From the NCBI RefSeq assembly GCF_030676415.1, contig NZ_JAUUTW010000005.1:1-64000 (forward strand): DNA of 64,000 nucleotides, in the 5' to 3' direction. Below are positions 16,969 through 25,780 of the stretch, piece after piece (the first letter of the stretch is position 1; each line of letters begins with the position of its first letter). A program made the translations under genes and the position numbers. Source of the DNA: Peribacillus frigoritolerans (GTDB lineage: Bacteria; Bacillota; Bacilli; Bacillales; DSM-1321). The notes under the pieces were generated by a model. That model ran no database searches and was not told where the DNA came from. It worked only from the letters and a program-made list of their open reading frames with translations.

Positions 16969-17535
16969 TTGAAACATAAAATAATCATTATTTTTAGTCT
17001 GGTTTTTATAGCATTCATGACTGGTTTACTCATCTTTTACCTCATAAAAGATGATTCTTCCCGATGGATGGTAGCTCTTGGGGGAATATTGGTAAGTGCC
17101 TTGCCCATTTCATTACTGTTTGTAAAAAATAATCCCTTTAACATTCCAATCATAATCGGTTATTATGTTTTTGTTTTCTGTACGACATTTTTAGGATCTA
17201 TCGCAAATTTTTATGTTGATTTTAAATGGTGGGACTCTAGCCTTCACTTCTACAAAGGTATTTTCGTGGGTTTTGTTGGGATTGCTCTTTATAAACTGTA
17301 CATCCCTCAAAAAGCGAGAAAGGATGTTTCAAGGTGGGTCATCTTTCTTTTTGTTCTTTCACTTTCAGTCATTGCCACTGTTCTTTGGGAAATATATGAG
17401 TTCGCAGGAGATCTCACTTTTACTCATACCATGCAGCGAGGCGGTAATAAAGATACCATGTACGATATACTTTTCGGTCTTGCCGGCGGCCTGCTTATTT
17501 CCATTTATTCTAGTGTACAAAAATTAAAATTATAA
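16969..17535 (+). CDS. Five- to six-span membrane protein, YjdF/DUF2238-like (copy 1)
   Basis: This protein of about 188 residues has hydrophobic spans throughout. The motif KWWDSSLHF, then LWEIYEFAGD and GGNKDTMYDILFGLAGG, recalls the DUF2238/YjdF family (conserved WD-x3-H and WEI-EF). The best start is TTG at 16969 after GAGGTGA; a GTG at 16960 is in frame. It lies 20 bp upstream of a paralogue, with which it is surely co-transcribed. Function unknown. Confidence 0.7.
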   Translation: MKHKIIIIFSLVFIAFMTGLLIFYLIKDDSSRWMVALGGILVSALPISLLFVKNNPFNIPIIIGYYVFVFCTTFLGSIANFYVDFKWWDSSLHFYKGIFVGFVGIALYKLYIPQKARKDVSRWVIFLFVLSLSVIATVLWEIYEFAGDLTFTHTMQRGGNKDTMYDILFGLAGGLLISIYSSVQKLKL

Positions 17536-17555
17536 TGATTTGTTGAGGTAATCAT

Positions 17556-18131
17556 ATGAATCGTAAGCTAGTTATTTCATTAAGTTTAGTGTATGTACTT
17601 TTCATGGCAGCTTTATCTATTTTTTACTATACAGCCGATGAAACTTTCAAATCACTGGTTTCGATAGGCGGTGTGGTATGTGGGGCTATTCCCCTTTTAT
17701 TGGCCCTTTTTACCAAGCTTCAATTCAATCTGCCAATTATCATTTCCTATTTAATCTTCTTATTCGGTTCACAATTTTTAGGATCTATTTTAGGTTGGTA
17801 TGGACTGGGGTGGTGGGACACATTCTTACATTTACTTAGCGGTTCCCTTCTTGCTTTTACGGGAATTGCTTTATATGAACGATTGGTATACAGAGATGCA
17901 GGCAAAGAGATATCCCCTTGGTTTGTCTTTTTGTTTACCCTCTCTTTCTCAGCACTTGGTGGTGTCATATGGGAGATCTACGAATTTAGTTCTGATCAAT
18001 TATTCGGAATGACACTACAAGGCGGAGGAAATAAAGATACAATGATAGATTTAATCGCGGATACTATTGGAGGACTTATCATTGCAGTGTGGGCCGGAGT
18101 GCGGACAAGGATTAAGGTCAAGAAAACATGA
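17556..18131 (+). CDS. Membrane protein, YjdF/DUF2238-like (copy 2)
   Basis: This 191-aa paralogue of the preceding gene has the same layout: GWWDTFLHLLSG, VIWEIYEFSSD and GGGNKDTMIDLIADTIGG. The conserved acidic and histidine residues sit at membrane edges and could bind metal or act catalytically; this is inference. The ATG follows GAGG. Tandem duplication with clear divergence suggests that both copies are kept by selection. Confidence 0.72.
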   Translation: MNRKLVISLSLVYVLFMAALSIFYYTADETFKSLVSIGGVVCGAIPLLLALFTKLQFNLPIIISYLIFLFGSQFLGSILGWYGLGWWDTFLHLLSGSLLAFTGIALYERLVYRDAGKEISPWFVFLFTLSFSALGGVIWEIYEFSSDQLFGMTLQGGGNKDTMIDLIADTIGGLIIAVWAGVRTRIKVKKT

Positions 18132-18189
18132 AAAAACGCTTGGTTTAATCACAGCAAACCATATGTAATATTGAATTGCTGCATTAGTT

Positions 18190-18305
18190 GATTTTAGAAA
18201 TCCATCCCTTTCCGCCGACTGTCTGCCAAGCCTCCTTGACGCAAACGTCTCCGGGGTCTCGGCTAACCAGTTATTCGCCAGGAGTGTCGCAAATTTCTTC
18301 AATCT
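18190..18305 (-). repeat. Interspersed GC-rich repeat, copy 3 (degenerate)
   Basis: Blocks of the repeat remain in the same order and orientation as at 2315-2445 (CCTTTCCGC, AAGCCTCCTTGACGC, CCGGGGTCTCG, CAGGAGTGTCGCA). Many substitutions have worn it down. Confidence 0.55.
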
Positions 18306-18369
18306 AGTGAGGGAACAGTAAAAAACCATAGGATTCAGGATGAACCATACCCCTTTTGCCGACAAACTG

Positions 18370-18398
18370 AAACGACCATCTTATCGATGGTCGTTTTT
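18370..18398. terminator. Bidirectional terminator
   Basis: AAACGACCATC and GATGGTCGTTTTT flank a 5-nt loop. It serves the leftward gene ending at 18403 and could also stop rightward transcripts from the membrane-protein pair. Confidence 0.75.
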
Positions 18399-18402
18399 AT
18401 GT

Positions 18403-18873
18403 TCATTTAAATATGATGGAAATTATTTTTTCCGTCGTCATCGCACTATCTACCACATATGTTCCAGGACGCAACCCGTTGGCCTTGCCTTTCTTTTCAA
18501 CCGCGTCAGAAAACTCATAGGCATTTTTAATGACTTTAGCCTTTTGTAGGTTTTTACCCACATCGATGCTTGTCGAGCCTTTAGACACAGTAAGAACAGT
18601 ACGGTATATGATTTTTTCCGTTGGTTCTTTTACTGTTTCTTTTTCAGCCTCCGCTTTATCTTTAACCGACTGTGCTTCAGCAATCTGATCTTCCCATTCT
18701 TTTTCGGAATGTATGACATACCCTTCTGAAGCCAGAGACTCTTTCATTTCATCTTCTGATGGTTTCTCTGATGTGCCGGTCGCTTCACCTGGACCAAAGA
18801 AGTACACTGCACCGCATAAGCCTGCTGCAACAACAAGGCCTCCGGCAAAGCTTCGCATTGATTTAGATGTCAT
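18403..18873 (-). CDS. Membrane-anchored protein with YceG/MltG-like C-terminal segment
   Basis: This protein of about 156 residues has an N-terminal membrane anchor, an acidic coiled linker (SEKPSEDEMKESL and on) and a C-terminal part LTVSKGSTSIDVGKNLQKAK followed by RPGTYVVDSAMTTEKIISII. That part resembles the LysM-like portion of YceG/MltG transglycosylases but lacks their catalytic domain. The ATG at 18873 has AAAGGAGA 10 bp upstream; an upstream in-frame ATG at 18894 has no such site. It overlaps the preceding gene by 11 bp, so the two are co-translated. Cell-envelope function is inferred only. Confidence 0.6.
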   Translation of the reverse strand: MTSKSMRSFAGGLVVAAGLCGAVYFFGPGEATGTSEKPSEDEMKESLASEGYVIHSEKEWEDQIAEAQSVKDKAEAEKETVKEPTEKIIYRTVLTVSKGSTSIDVGKNLQKAKVIKNAYEFSDAVEKKGKANGLRPGTYVVDSAMTTEKIISIIFK

Positions 18874-19243
18874 TGGCCACATTTCTCCTTTCATTCTTCG
18901 TTTTTATGTAAGGAGTAAGCATGCGTTCAATTTCATCTTCCGGCTGTTTTGTCTTTAATGCAATGCTTTCAAATGAATAGCCTCGCTTATGTAGGTCGAG
19001 TACTTCGCGCAACAATTTCCGTTCTTCCGAAGACATTGCTAGAATGCCTGCCTCTTGCACCGTAATTTCAGCATCTATCTCGATGTTCCTGATTTTTTCC
19101 TGTAGTACATTCATTTCATCCCCAAAAGTGATAGCAAGCTGTTCCAATTGACTGTCCACTTTTGCAGAATCCTTTTTAATAAACGATAAAATGAACAGTA
19201 ATACTGCTACAGCAAACAAAATGATCAGAGCCCATTCCATCAT
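18863..19243 (-). CDS. Membrane-anchored coiled-coil protein, SwrB-like
   Basis: This 126-aa protein has one N-terminal span (WALIILFAVAVLLFILSF), a coiled coil (about residues 30-65) and a helix-turn-helix-like end (EVLDLHKRGYSFESIALKTK). The layout is that of SwrB/YlxL-type proteins of the B. subtilis flagellar operon, but no flagellar genes are nearby, so the relation is uncertain. It is co-transcribed with the following MltG-like gene. Confidence 0.55.
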   Translation of the reverse strand: MMEWALIILFAVAVLLFILSFIKKDSAKVDSQLEQLAITFGDEMNVLQEKIRNIEIDAEITVQEAGILAMSSEERKLLREVLDLHKRGYSFESIALKTKQPEDEIERMLTPYIKTKNERRNVANDI

Positions 19244-19527
19244 TCTATGTCCCTCCTTAATCTTTGAATCTAATATCTTGCTTTCTAATTATATATGGAT
19301 TTGTTCCAAAACTCGATTTAAAAGTACTAAATACCACAATAGTCACGTATTTATAACAAAAAAAGGCGCAGGGTCGCCATCCATAACGATTACTAATGAT
19401 AAAACGAATAATATAGCTTCCATTTGAGGACCATTTTACCATAATCCATTCATCATTTATACCATTGTTAGTATATTAAGGCAAATGATCTTTATTTGTC
19501 CCCCTCCTCATACTGCAAGAACGCTGT

Positions 19528-19683
19528 CTATCTGGGATAGTTCAACACATATAACTGGGCATACCATTCATCACCCACATGCCTCACTGCGTTTACTTTT
19601 CCCTTAAAAAAGTCCAAGGGGTATATTAAATGACAAACACGTTTCCAAACGATAAGATATATATTATTTATTTTGATATTCAT
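19528..19683 (-). CDS. Small protein of unknown function (51 aa)
   Basis: The frame begins MNIKINNIYLIVWKRVCHLI. The ATG at 19681-19683 has a textbook AAGGAGG 5 bp upstream, which is the main support. A longer in-frame start at 19710 lacks such a site. No family is recognised. Confidence 0.5.
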   Translation of the reverse strand: MNIKINNIYLIVWKRVCHLIYPLDFFKGKVNAVRHVGDEWYAQLYVLNYPR

Positions 19684-19778
19684 TGTTTCCTCCTTAGTAT
19701 CTTGCATCACCCAATAAATGGCACTGAAAAATCGTACCTATTCAATGAAACAGGAAATGGAACCTAATACCGGGTTTC

Positions 19779-20192
19779 ATGCAAGCCGAAATCGAACAAC
19801 TTCAATCAAAATTGTCCCCCTTGTTGAAGAAAAATATGAAATACGGTTTTTTTTCGACGGTAATGATTGGCTTTTCCATCATTAATCTTTTTTTTCTTTT
19901 ATTTAAGAACGAATCTTTACCCATCTCGAAAATCGCACTTGGAATTTATGCATTGGTGGGAGCTGTAGGATTTGCCTTATTAAAAGAAAACAAACACAAC
20001 CAAAGAGAAATAGTGAAAATGAGTCAAAAATATATGTTGGAGAGAATAAAAAAATGCAGCTATTTAACGGATTCCAGAAAAAGTAACTACTTTAAAAGAG
20101 TAAATGAGCATCCGCTTACTGCCATGAATGTTTTTTTTGAGTTTCTTGCTGAGGAACAACAATGGAAGAACAAATCCTCACACCCGGAATAA
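19779..20192 (+). CDS. YwnF-like membrane protein (DUF5392)
   Basis: This 137-aa protein has two membrane spans (about residues 23-43 and 50-65), then a basic cytoplasmic part (ISKIALGIYALVGAVGFALL, then KENKHNQREIVKMSQKYMLE). It resembles B. subtilis YwnF in size and pattern. No clear ribosome binding site precedes the ATG. It is transcribed on its own, convergent with the catabolic operon. Function unknown. Confidence 0.55.
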   Translation: MQAEIEQLQSKLSPLLKKNMKYGFFSTVMIGFSIINLFFLLFKNESLPISKIALGIYALVGAVGFALLKENKHNQREIVKMSQKYMLERIKKCSYLTDSRKSNYFKRVNEHPLTAMNVFFEFLAEEQQWKNKSSHPE

Positions 20193-20270
20193 ATAAAAGG
20201 ATGTTCGCAAATTTCATAACTTTATCGGTCGTTCAAATAAGGCAAAAAAGTCATCACTAAAAAACAACTT

Positions 20271-20309
20271 AACCAGTATGCTCCGGTAAACTACCGAATC
20301 ACACTGGTT
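20271..20309 (-). terminator. Hairpin after the catabolic operon
   Basis: AACCAGT ... ACTGGTT with an inner CCGGTA/TACCG stem forms a long hairpin. An A-rich tract to the left gives only a loose U-tract on the minus strand. It is the probable end of the 20.4-28.7 kb transcript. Confidence 0.5.
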
Positions 20310-20387
20310 GGTTGCTTAGGCTATTAAATTTATACATTCTCTATGAACGTTTCTTTTTTTAATGTATTCCTATTGGCAGCTCAGTGG

Positions 20388-21419
20388 TTAGGCCTGGAGG
20401 TTATTATCAATAAGTTCATGGAAATAGACTGCTGCATGTTCAGTTGGAGAAAAGATACCATTTGTAAATGCCTCGGAACTCAATCCTATTTGCAATTTTT
20501 CCACCAGTTCAAAATCTTCCTGCCGTACTTGGTCAACAAATTTAAAATATTCTTCTTTTTCCTTGGTTGTTTTTTCATTGAGTGAGTAATCACGATAAAT
20601 GCCTAACGACGTCACAGCATCAACAGGAATTACTTGAATGGTATTCACATTCCCGTCCCCTGGATAAACGTTAATCATCATATTTGGCCAAACCCAATAA
20701 AAACGTGCTTGGTCACCTTCACCATTCTTGCTTGCTGTCATATATTGATAGGTGAATTTTTCGTGTGTCGTTGTACAAAAGTTTGATAAATCAAAAGATT
20801 TTGCAAAGCCAGGATGAGCAATGGAACAATGATCACATTCAAGGTAATTGTCAACAACAGCTTTCCAATTAGCTTTAACTACACGGCGGGTTTCCCTAAC
20901 TAGTTTCAGTGAATCAAAGAAGGGATACTCTTTCATTTCCTCTAAAAATTCCTGATACGCTTCTGCCATAGAAGGTGCATTTTTGTCTAGATTGACAAAA
21001 ATCATAGCATTCTGAACTTCTAAGCGTATGGATTTCATACAGCTGTGTACTCCCAGTTCATTCGTTTTAAAATTAGGAGCTCTATATACACTTCCATCTA
21101 ATTGGAATGTCCATCCATGGTATCCGCATTGTAAAATTTTTTTATTTCCTTTATCGGAGTTTTCTACTTTCATTCCGCGATGAGGGCAAATATTGTAAAA
21201 GGCACGCAGTTCACCATCGGTACCGTGAGAAACGATGATAGGCTCTCCAGCGATATCTAATGTCATGAAATCGCCTGCTTTTTCAACTTGGCTTGCATGC
21301 CCAGCTAATATCCAACTCTTTCTGAAAATTTTTTTACTTTCTTCATTGAATACCTCTGGATCTATATACCGTGAATAAGGGAGTGTAGGGCTGAACTGTA
21401 CATTTTCTTTAGTAGACAT
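20388..21419 (-). CDS. Rieske non-heme iron oxygenase, alpha subunit (carnitine/betaine monooxygenase-like)
   Basis: The 343-aa protein has a Rieske [2Fe-2S] site, CPH (C78, H80) and CGYH (C98, H101), and a mononuclear iron site in DNYLECDHCSIAHPGF (H197, H202). The residue bridging the two centres is E194, where ring-hydroxylating dioxygenases have Asp. Glu is found in the CntA/GbcA/choline-monooxygenase branch, which attacks quaternary amines. It is the last gene of the cluster, 68 bp after the aldehyde dehydrogenase, with AGGAGG before the ATG. No reductase gene is in the window, so electrons must come from a partner elsewhere. The substrate is unknown. Confidence 0.82.
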   Translation of the reverse strand: MSTKENVQFSPTLPYSRYIDPEVFNEESKKIFRKSWILAGHASQVEKAGDFMTLDIAGEPIIVSHGTDGELRAFYNICPHRGMKVENSDKGNKKILQCGYHGWTFQLDGSVYRAPNFKTNELGVHSCMKSIRLEVQNAMIFVNLDKNAPSMAEAYQEFLEEMKEYPFFDSLKLVRETRRVVKANWKAVVDNYLECDHCSIAHPGFAKSFDLSNFCTTTHEKFTYQYMTASKNGEGDQARFYWVWPNMMINVYPGDGNVNTIQVIPVDAVTSLGIYRDYSLNEKTTKEKEEYFKFVDQVRQEDFELVEKLQIGLSSEAFTNGIFSPTEHAAVYFHELIDNNLQA

Positions 21420-21487
21420 ATAAAATACCTCCTGATTATTATCTAATTAAAAGTTTTAAAATCGCATAGAACAATTTTTATTTCTAG

Positions 21488-22930
21488 TTATACCCGATCC
21501 ATATAGACTGTCTTGATTTCTGTATAAAATTCAACGGCACTCTTCCCTTGTTCACGGCTCCCTGCACTTGAATTTTTACATCCGCCAAATGGCATTTGCG
21601 GTTCGGTTCCCGCTGTTTCAGAATTGACATGGACAAGTCCCACTTCGACATCTTCAATAAACCGTTGAGCCAAGGTTAAATTATTCGTACAAATTGCTGC
21701 GCTCAAGCCATACTCTGTATCATTCGCCATCTTAACTGCTTCCTCATAATTTCCAGCCTTAAAAAGAGCGATGATTGGTCCAAAGATTTCTTCCCGTGCA
21801 ATGCGGGCATGTTGAGGAACATTTTCAAAGATAGCCGGTCGGACATAAAAACCGTTCGCCAATTCCTCTTCTGTCGGAACCTCTCCTCCACACAAAAGAT
21901 TTGCTTCTGATTTCCCAACATCAATCATTTCAAGCACGCCATCGCGTTGTGATCTAGATACAGCGGGACCGATATATGTTTCTTCGTTAAGCGGGTCGCC
22001 CACTTTTAATTCTTTCGTCCGAGCCACCAGAAGTTCCCGGAATCCTTCATAAATTCCTTCTTCCACAATCACCCGGCTAGTGGCTGTGCATTTTTGCCCT
22101 GTGGATTTAAAAGCTCCGCCTATGGCTATTTCCACTGCTTTTTCAAGATCAGCATCAGCGAGAACGACAAGCGGGTTTTTCCCTCCCATTTCCACTTGCA
22201 CTTTCTTTCCATGTTCAATCGCTTGTTTTTGAATTTGCTGACCTACTTGATTCGAGCCGGTAAAAGAAATAGCCTTCACATCAGGATGTTCCACTAATGC
22301 AGCACCAATGACGGAACCCCTTCCGAATACACAATTAATGACACCAGGCGGAAGACCCGCTTCATCAAATGCTTTTATCACATGATAGACCGACTTAGGT
22401 GTAAGATCAGCCGGTTTAATCACGACTGTATTCCCGTAAATCAGGGCCGGCGCCAATTTCCATACAGGGATGGCGATAGGAAAGTTCCATGGTGTAATCA
22501 ACCCCACCGGACCGAGCGGGGTACGGGTAGTGTATAAAAATGTATTGGCATTAGCTGAAGGAATTACTTCCCCGAGTGGCTGCCGAGCTTCAGCAGCATA
22601 ATATTCAAGTATGCTGGCAGCACGATTGGCTTCCCCCATCCCTTCCAAGAATGTTTTCCCTTCTTCCTTTATCAAATCTTGACCTACTTCCTGCACATTC
22701 TTTTTCAAAATATCAGCTGCTTTCAGCAAATATGAAGCCCGTTGCTGAAACGACAGTTTTTTCCATTTGGAAAAAGATTTTTTTGCGGCTGCCACTGCAT
22801 CATGTAAATCAGCCGCCGCACTAGATGGAAATTCCCCTAAATTTTCACCATTATGGGGACTAAGATTTTCCTTATACTCCCCTGTAGTGGGTTTTTTCCA
22901 TTTTCCATTAATATAATTTAAGTAACGCAT
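21488..22930 (-). CDS. NAD(P)-dependent aldehyde dehydrogenase
   Basis: The 480-aa protein has full family length. It shows GPVGLITPWNFPIAIPVWKL, the general base E247 in VEMGGKNP, the catalytic thiol C281 in GQKCTA, and EEIFGPI near the end. The closest type I recall is the 2-oxoglutarate-semialdehyde/vanillin-like group, but family members vary in substrate. In this cluster it would oxidise an aldehyde made by the ThDP enzyme or released by the Rieske oxygenase. GGAGG precedes the ATG. A 94-bp gap separates it from the permease gene. Confidence 0.85.
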   Translation of the reverse strand: MRYLNYINGKWKKPTTGEYKENLSPHNGENLGEFPSSAAADLHDAVAAAKKSFSKWKKLSFQQRASYLLKAADILKKNVQEVGQDLIKEEGKTFLEGMGEANRAASILEYYAAEARQPLGEVIPSANANTFLYTTRTPLGPVGLITPWNFPIAIPVWKLAPALIYGNTVVIKPADLTPKSVYHVIKAFDEAGLPPGVINCVFGRGSVIGAALVEHPDVKAISFTGSNQVGQQIQKQAIEHGKKVQVEMGGKNPLVVLADADLEKAVEIAIGGAFKSTGQKCTATSRVIVEEGIYEGFRELLVARTKELKVGDPLNEETYIGPAVSRSQRDGVLEMIDVGKSEANLLCGGEVPTEEELANGFYVRPAIFENVPQHARIAREEIFGPIIALFKAGNYEEAVKMANDTEYGLSAAICTNNLTLAQRFIEDVEVGLVHVNSETAGTEPQMPFGGCKNSSAGSREQGKSAVEFYTEIKTVYMDRV

Positions 22931-23024
22931 AATATTTCCTCCGTATTCTATTTTTCTACTTTTAAATTCAACGATTCCTGCTTACTTGACCGTTTTCTTT
23001 TGTCGGGCATATTAAGAATAATCC

Positions 23025-24455
23025 CTATTGAACAAAATCATTGGACTGTTCATTTGTTAAGGCTGGCACCTCCACTTTCCTTCTCGCATATCTGAAATAG
23101 TAAAATATATAGCAAGCAATGACGAAACCTAATCCCCAATACAACGAGGTTCGCTGTGTCGGATCATAAGCGGTGAACACGAAAATACCTAGACACATAA
23201 GGATGCAAAGAATCGGGGCAAGCGGGAAAAAAGGTACTCTAAACTTCAGATTTTCAACCTTTCCGCCTGCTTTGATATACTGCTTACGGAATCTGTACTG
23301 AGCGAACGCAATAGCCATCCAAGTAAGCACCCCTCCAACCCCGCTTATGGAAAGCAGCACAACGAATAACGTTTCTTCCGCTACTACACTAGTAAGTAGC
23401 GACAGCAAGGCAAAGACCATGGTGACGAGTAAGGCATTCATAGGTACACCGCGCCGATTGAGCTTTCCAAATGAAGAATGCGCCATACCGTTTTGAGAAA
23501 GGGAGAAAAGGATCCTGGTACAAGCAAAGAGACCCGTGTTCCCTACAGAGAGGACCGCCGTCAAAATTACGAAATTCATAATGTCTGCTGCATAAGGAAT
23601 GCCTACCATTTCAAACACGGTAACAAATGGGCTTTCCAGCACTCCAACTTCTTGCCAAGGGACGATAGCCGAAAGAACAAAGATTGCTAGTACATAGAAA
23701 AGCAGCACACGTATTACGATGTTTCGAATCGCTCTCGGAATGCTTTGTTGCGGGTTTTCCGTCTCTCCTGCTGCAACTCCCATGATTTCCGATCCCTGGA
23801 ATGCGTATACGACGGTCATCATCGATATAAACACACCCGTGAATCCTGTAGGGAATAGTCCATCACCTATAAAATTGGAAAAGAACGGAGCAGGTTGTGC
23901 ATCCTCCATATGAATCAATCCAAACATCGCTGCCGCACCGATTAGTATGAATAGAATAACGGCAAGTACTTTAATCCCGGAGAACCAATACTCTGTCTCT
24001 GCGAAACTTCTCGTTGTTAAAGCATTTATAGTGAATAAAAGTACCGTAAATATCACACACCATACCCATACTGGTATATCAGGAAACCATCTAGTCATAA
24101 GCAAACCGGCCGCTACAAATTCCAAGCCTACGTAAAGAGCCCAGCTCAGCCAGTAAATCCAGCCAATGACAAAACCAGTGGCGGGTCCAATAAATTTCGT
24201 TGCATGGACCTGAAAGGAACCGGACACCGGCATCACTACAGATAATTCACCGAGACAAATCATCGCCAAGTACATTAATAATCCACCGACCAAATAGGCA
24301 ACAATCGCTCCTAAGGGTCCAGCTTCACCGATCGCATATCCTGATCCAAGGAAAAGACCAGTTCCAATCACGCCACCTAAGGAGAGCATGAATAAATGTC
24401 TGCTCTTCATTGAACGCGGTAATTCTTTTGGCTGATTTTCATGTTCTGTTTGCAT
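23025..24455 (-). CDS. Amino acid permease, AAT family (APC superfamily)
   Basis: The 476-aa protein has about 12 spans. The signature SLGGVIGTGLFLGSGYAIGE in span 1 and the GELSVVMPVSGSFQ loop are typical of the AAT family (LysP, GabP, AnsP relatives). The true start is the ATG at 24453-24455 after GGGGGGG; a longer frame from 24482 lacks a ribosome binding site. It presumably imports the amino acid on which the operon acts. An amino acid carrier rather than a BCCT/ABC betaine carrier argues against carnitine as the substrate of the oxygenase. Confidence 0.85.
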   Translation of the reverse strand: MQTEHENQPKELPRSMKSRHLFMLSLGGVIGTGLFLGSGYAIGEAGPLGAIVAYLVGGLLMYLAMICLGELSVVMPVSGSFQVHATKFIGPATGFVIGWIYWLSWALYVGLEFVAAGLLMTRWFPDIPVWVWCVIFTVLLFTINALTTRSFAETEYWFSGIKVLAVILFILIGAAAMFGLIHMEDAQPAPFFSNFIGDGLFPTGFTGVFISMMTVVYAFQGSEIMGVAAGETENPQQSIPRAIRNIVIRVLLFYVLAIFVLSAIVPWQEVGVLESPFVTVFEMVGIPYAADIMNFVILTAVLSVGNTGLFACTRILFSLSQNGMAHSSFGKLNRRGVPMNALLVTMVFALLSLLTSVVAEETLFVVLLSISGVGGVLTWMAIAFAQYRFRKQYIKAGGKVENLKFRVPFFPLAPILCILMCLGIFVFTAYDPTQRTSLYWGLGFVIACYIFYYFRYARRKVEVPALTNEQSNDFVQ

Positions 24456-24514
24456 GAATTCCCCCCCGTTTCTGATCGACAAACTGCCCTAAACACACTT
24501 ATGATTAATACAAG

Positions 24515-25696
24515 TTAACGAGAGTTCCCCGATAACGCTTCGGAAGGCTCTGCGTATTCTGGCAAGTCGCTGATTGTCGGTTTGAATATTTCATAAGCCA
24601 CTTCTCTTTGATATTTTTTTTGTTTTTTAGCTTGTGTAAACAAGTGATACGTATTTTTCCTGCATAGTTTTTCGATATCATCAACGACAGCTTGTGGATT
24701 TGGTTTAACTAGTCCGAAAATAACCACATCATAAAATCTTATTGCCCCCAGGTTGGCAACGAAATCATTGACAACATCAATTCCTCTCTGTTTTAAGATT
24801 TCGTCTCCCTCGGAAGAAACGGGAATGTTTGCCGCTTCCACGATCAAGCCCGCTTTTACGCTTTTTGCATTGGATATGTGGATGACATCCTCCAGTGCGG
24901 ACGGAATCAAAATGTCGCAATCTATGTCGAGCCATTCCGTGTTTGGCCTTACATCATAATGCGGTTCAAAAAAGGCTTTATCCATTTCGCCGTATATATT
25001 CTTATGATCAATAAGCTTTTGGACATCTAATCCTTCTTCACACGTTACCAAAAGAGCTGCATCGGAAATTCCCACAACTTTATAACCTAACTGGGACATT
25101 TTCAATGCACAGCTTGCCCCTACACAGCCGAATCCTTGAATGACTACTCTCGCTCCAGCTTTTCCGCTTTTAAATTTCCATGCCTCATCTGCGGAAAATG
25201 CTACACCGTAGCCTGTTACGACATCGTTTAAAAACAACCCGTCGATTTTTGTCGTCAACAGTTCATCGAAGTCTTTTATCCCTTGCAGAACATTCGGATT
25301 CTGCTTCATTGATTTCGTAAGAGGGATATCAATACCAAATTCATTAAATATTTTGAGAACATCTTCATATTTGGTACCTAAATCACTGCCTAAAGATACC
25401 CCGATATCTATATAAGGCATCATCGCAATCAGAAATCTTCTTAACACTGCATATGCGTCTGGCGCTTTATAATCATAGGCAATGCCCGCTTTACAACCGC
25501 CAGTCGTCTCAGACTCACAGGCTACATACTTATAAGCCATAGCCTGGGCCAACCTTTCGACCTCTTCTCTTGTAACCGTTGGGTGCATTCTTGTACCGCC
25601 GCCTGTGTATCCTTTTACAAAGTTATGGACGACCAGCCAGCCTATAGCATCTGTTTCAGTATCATTCCATTCCACAACCAAATATGGTTTTAACAA
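24515..25696 (-). CDS. Amino acid dehydrogenase of the Glu/Leu/Phe/Val family (not glutamate-specific)
   Basis: The 393-aa protein has the two-domain fold. TGGCKAG holds the catalytic K69 and GFGCVG is the Rossmann loop. The lysine that binds the glutamate side chain (K79 in the rocG product, GPTKGGIR) is replaced by glycine (GYTGGGTRMHP, G32), like leucine and phenylalanine dehydrogenases. It therefore probably deaminates a neutral or aromatic amino acid. AANGPTT is altered to AANIPVS and the N-terminus is short, so it is a divergent branch. The start is TTG with GGGAGG 8 bp upstream. Confidence 0.8.
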   Translation of the reverse strand: MLKPYLVVEWNDTETDAIGWLVVHNFVKGYTGGGTRMHPTVTREEVERLAQAMAYKYVACESETTGGCKAGIAYDYKAPDAYAVLRRFLIAMMPYIDIGVSLGSDLGTKYEDVLKIFNEFGIDIPLTKSMKQNPNVLQGIKDFDELLTTKIDGLFLNDVVTGYGVAFSADEAWKFKSGKAGARVVIQGFGCVGASCALKMSQLGYKVVGISDAALLVTCEEGLDVQKLIDHKNIYGEMDKAFFEPHYDVRPNTEWLDIDCDILIPSALEDVIHISNAKSVKAGLIVEAANIPVSSEGDEILKQRGIDVVNDFVANLGAIRFYDVVIFGLVKPNPQAVVDDIEKLCRKNTYHLFTQAKKQKKYQREVAYEIFKPTISDLPEYAEPSEALSGNSR

Positions 25697-25780
25697 CTAT
25701 GAAACCTCCCTTAAATACCTTACTTTTATTGGTTCCTGCTAACTTCCAATGCAACAATACCAAAGCGGTCATGCCGGCAA

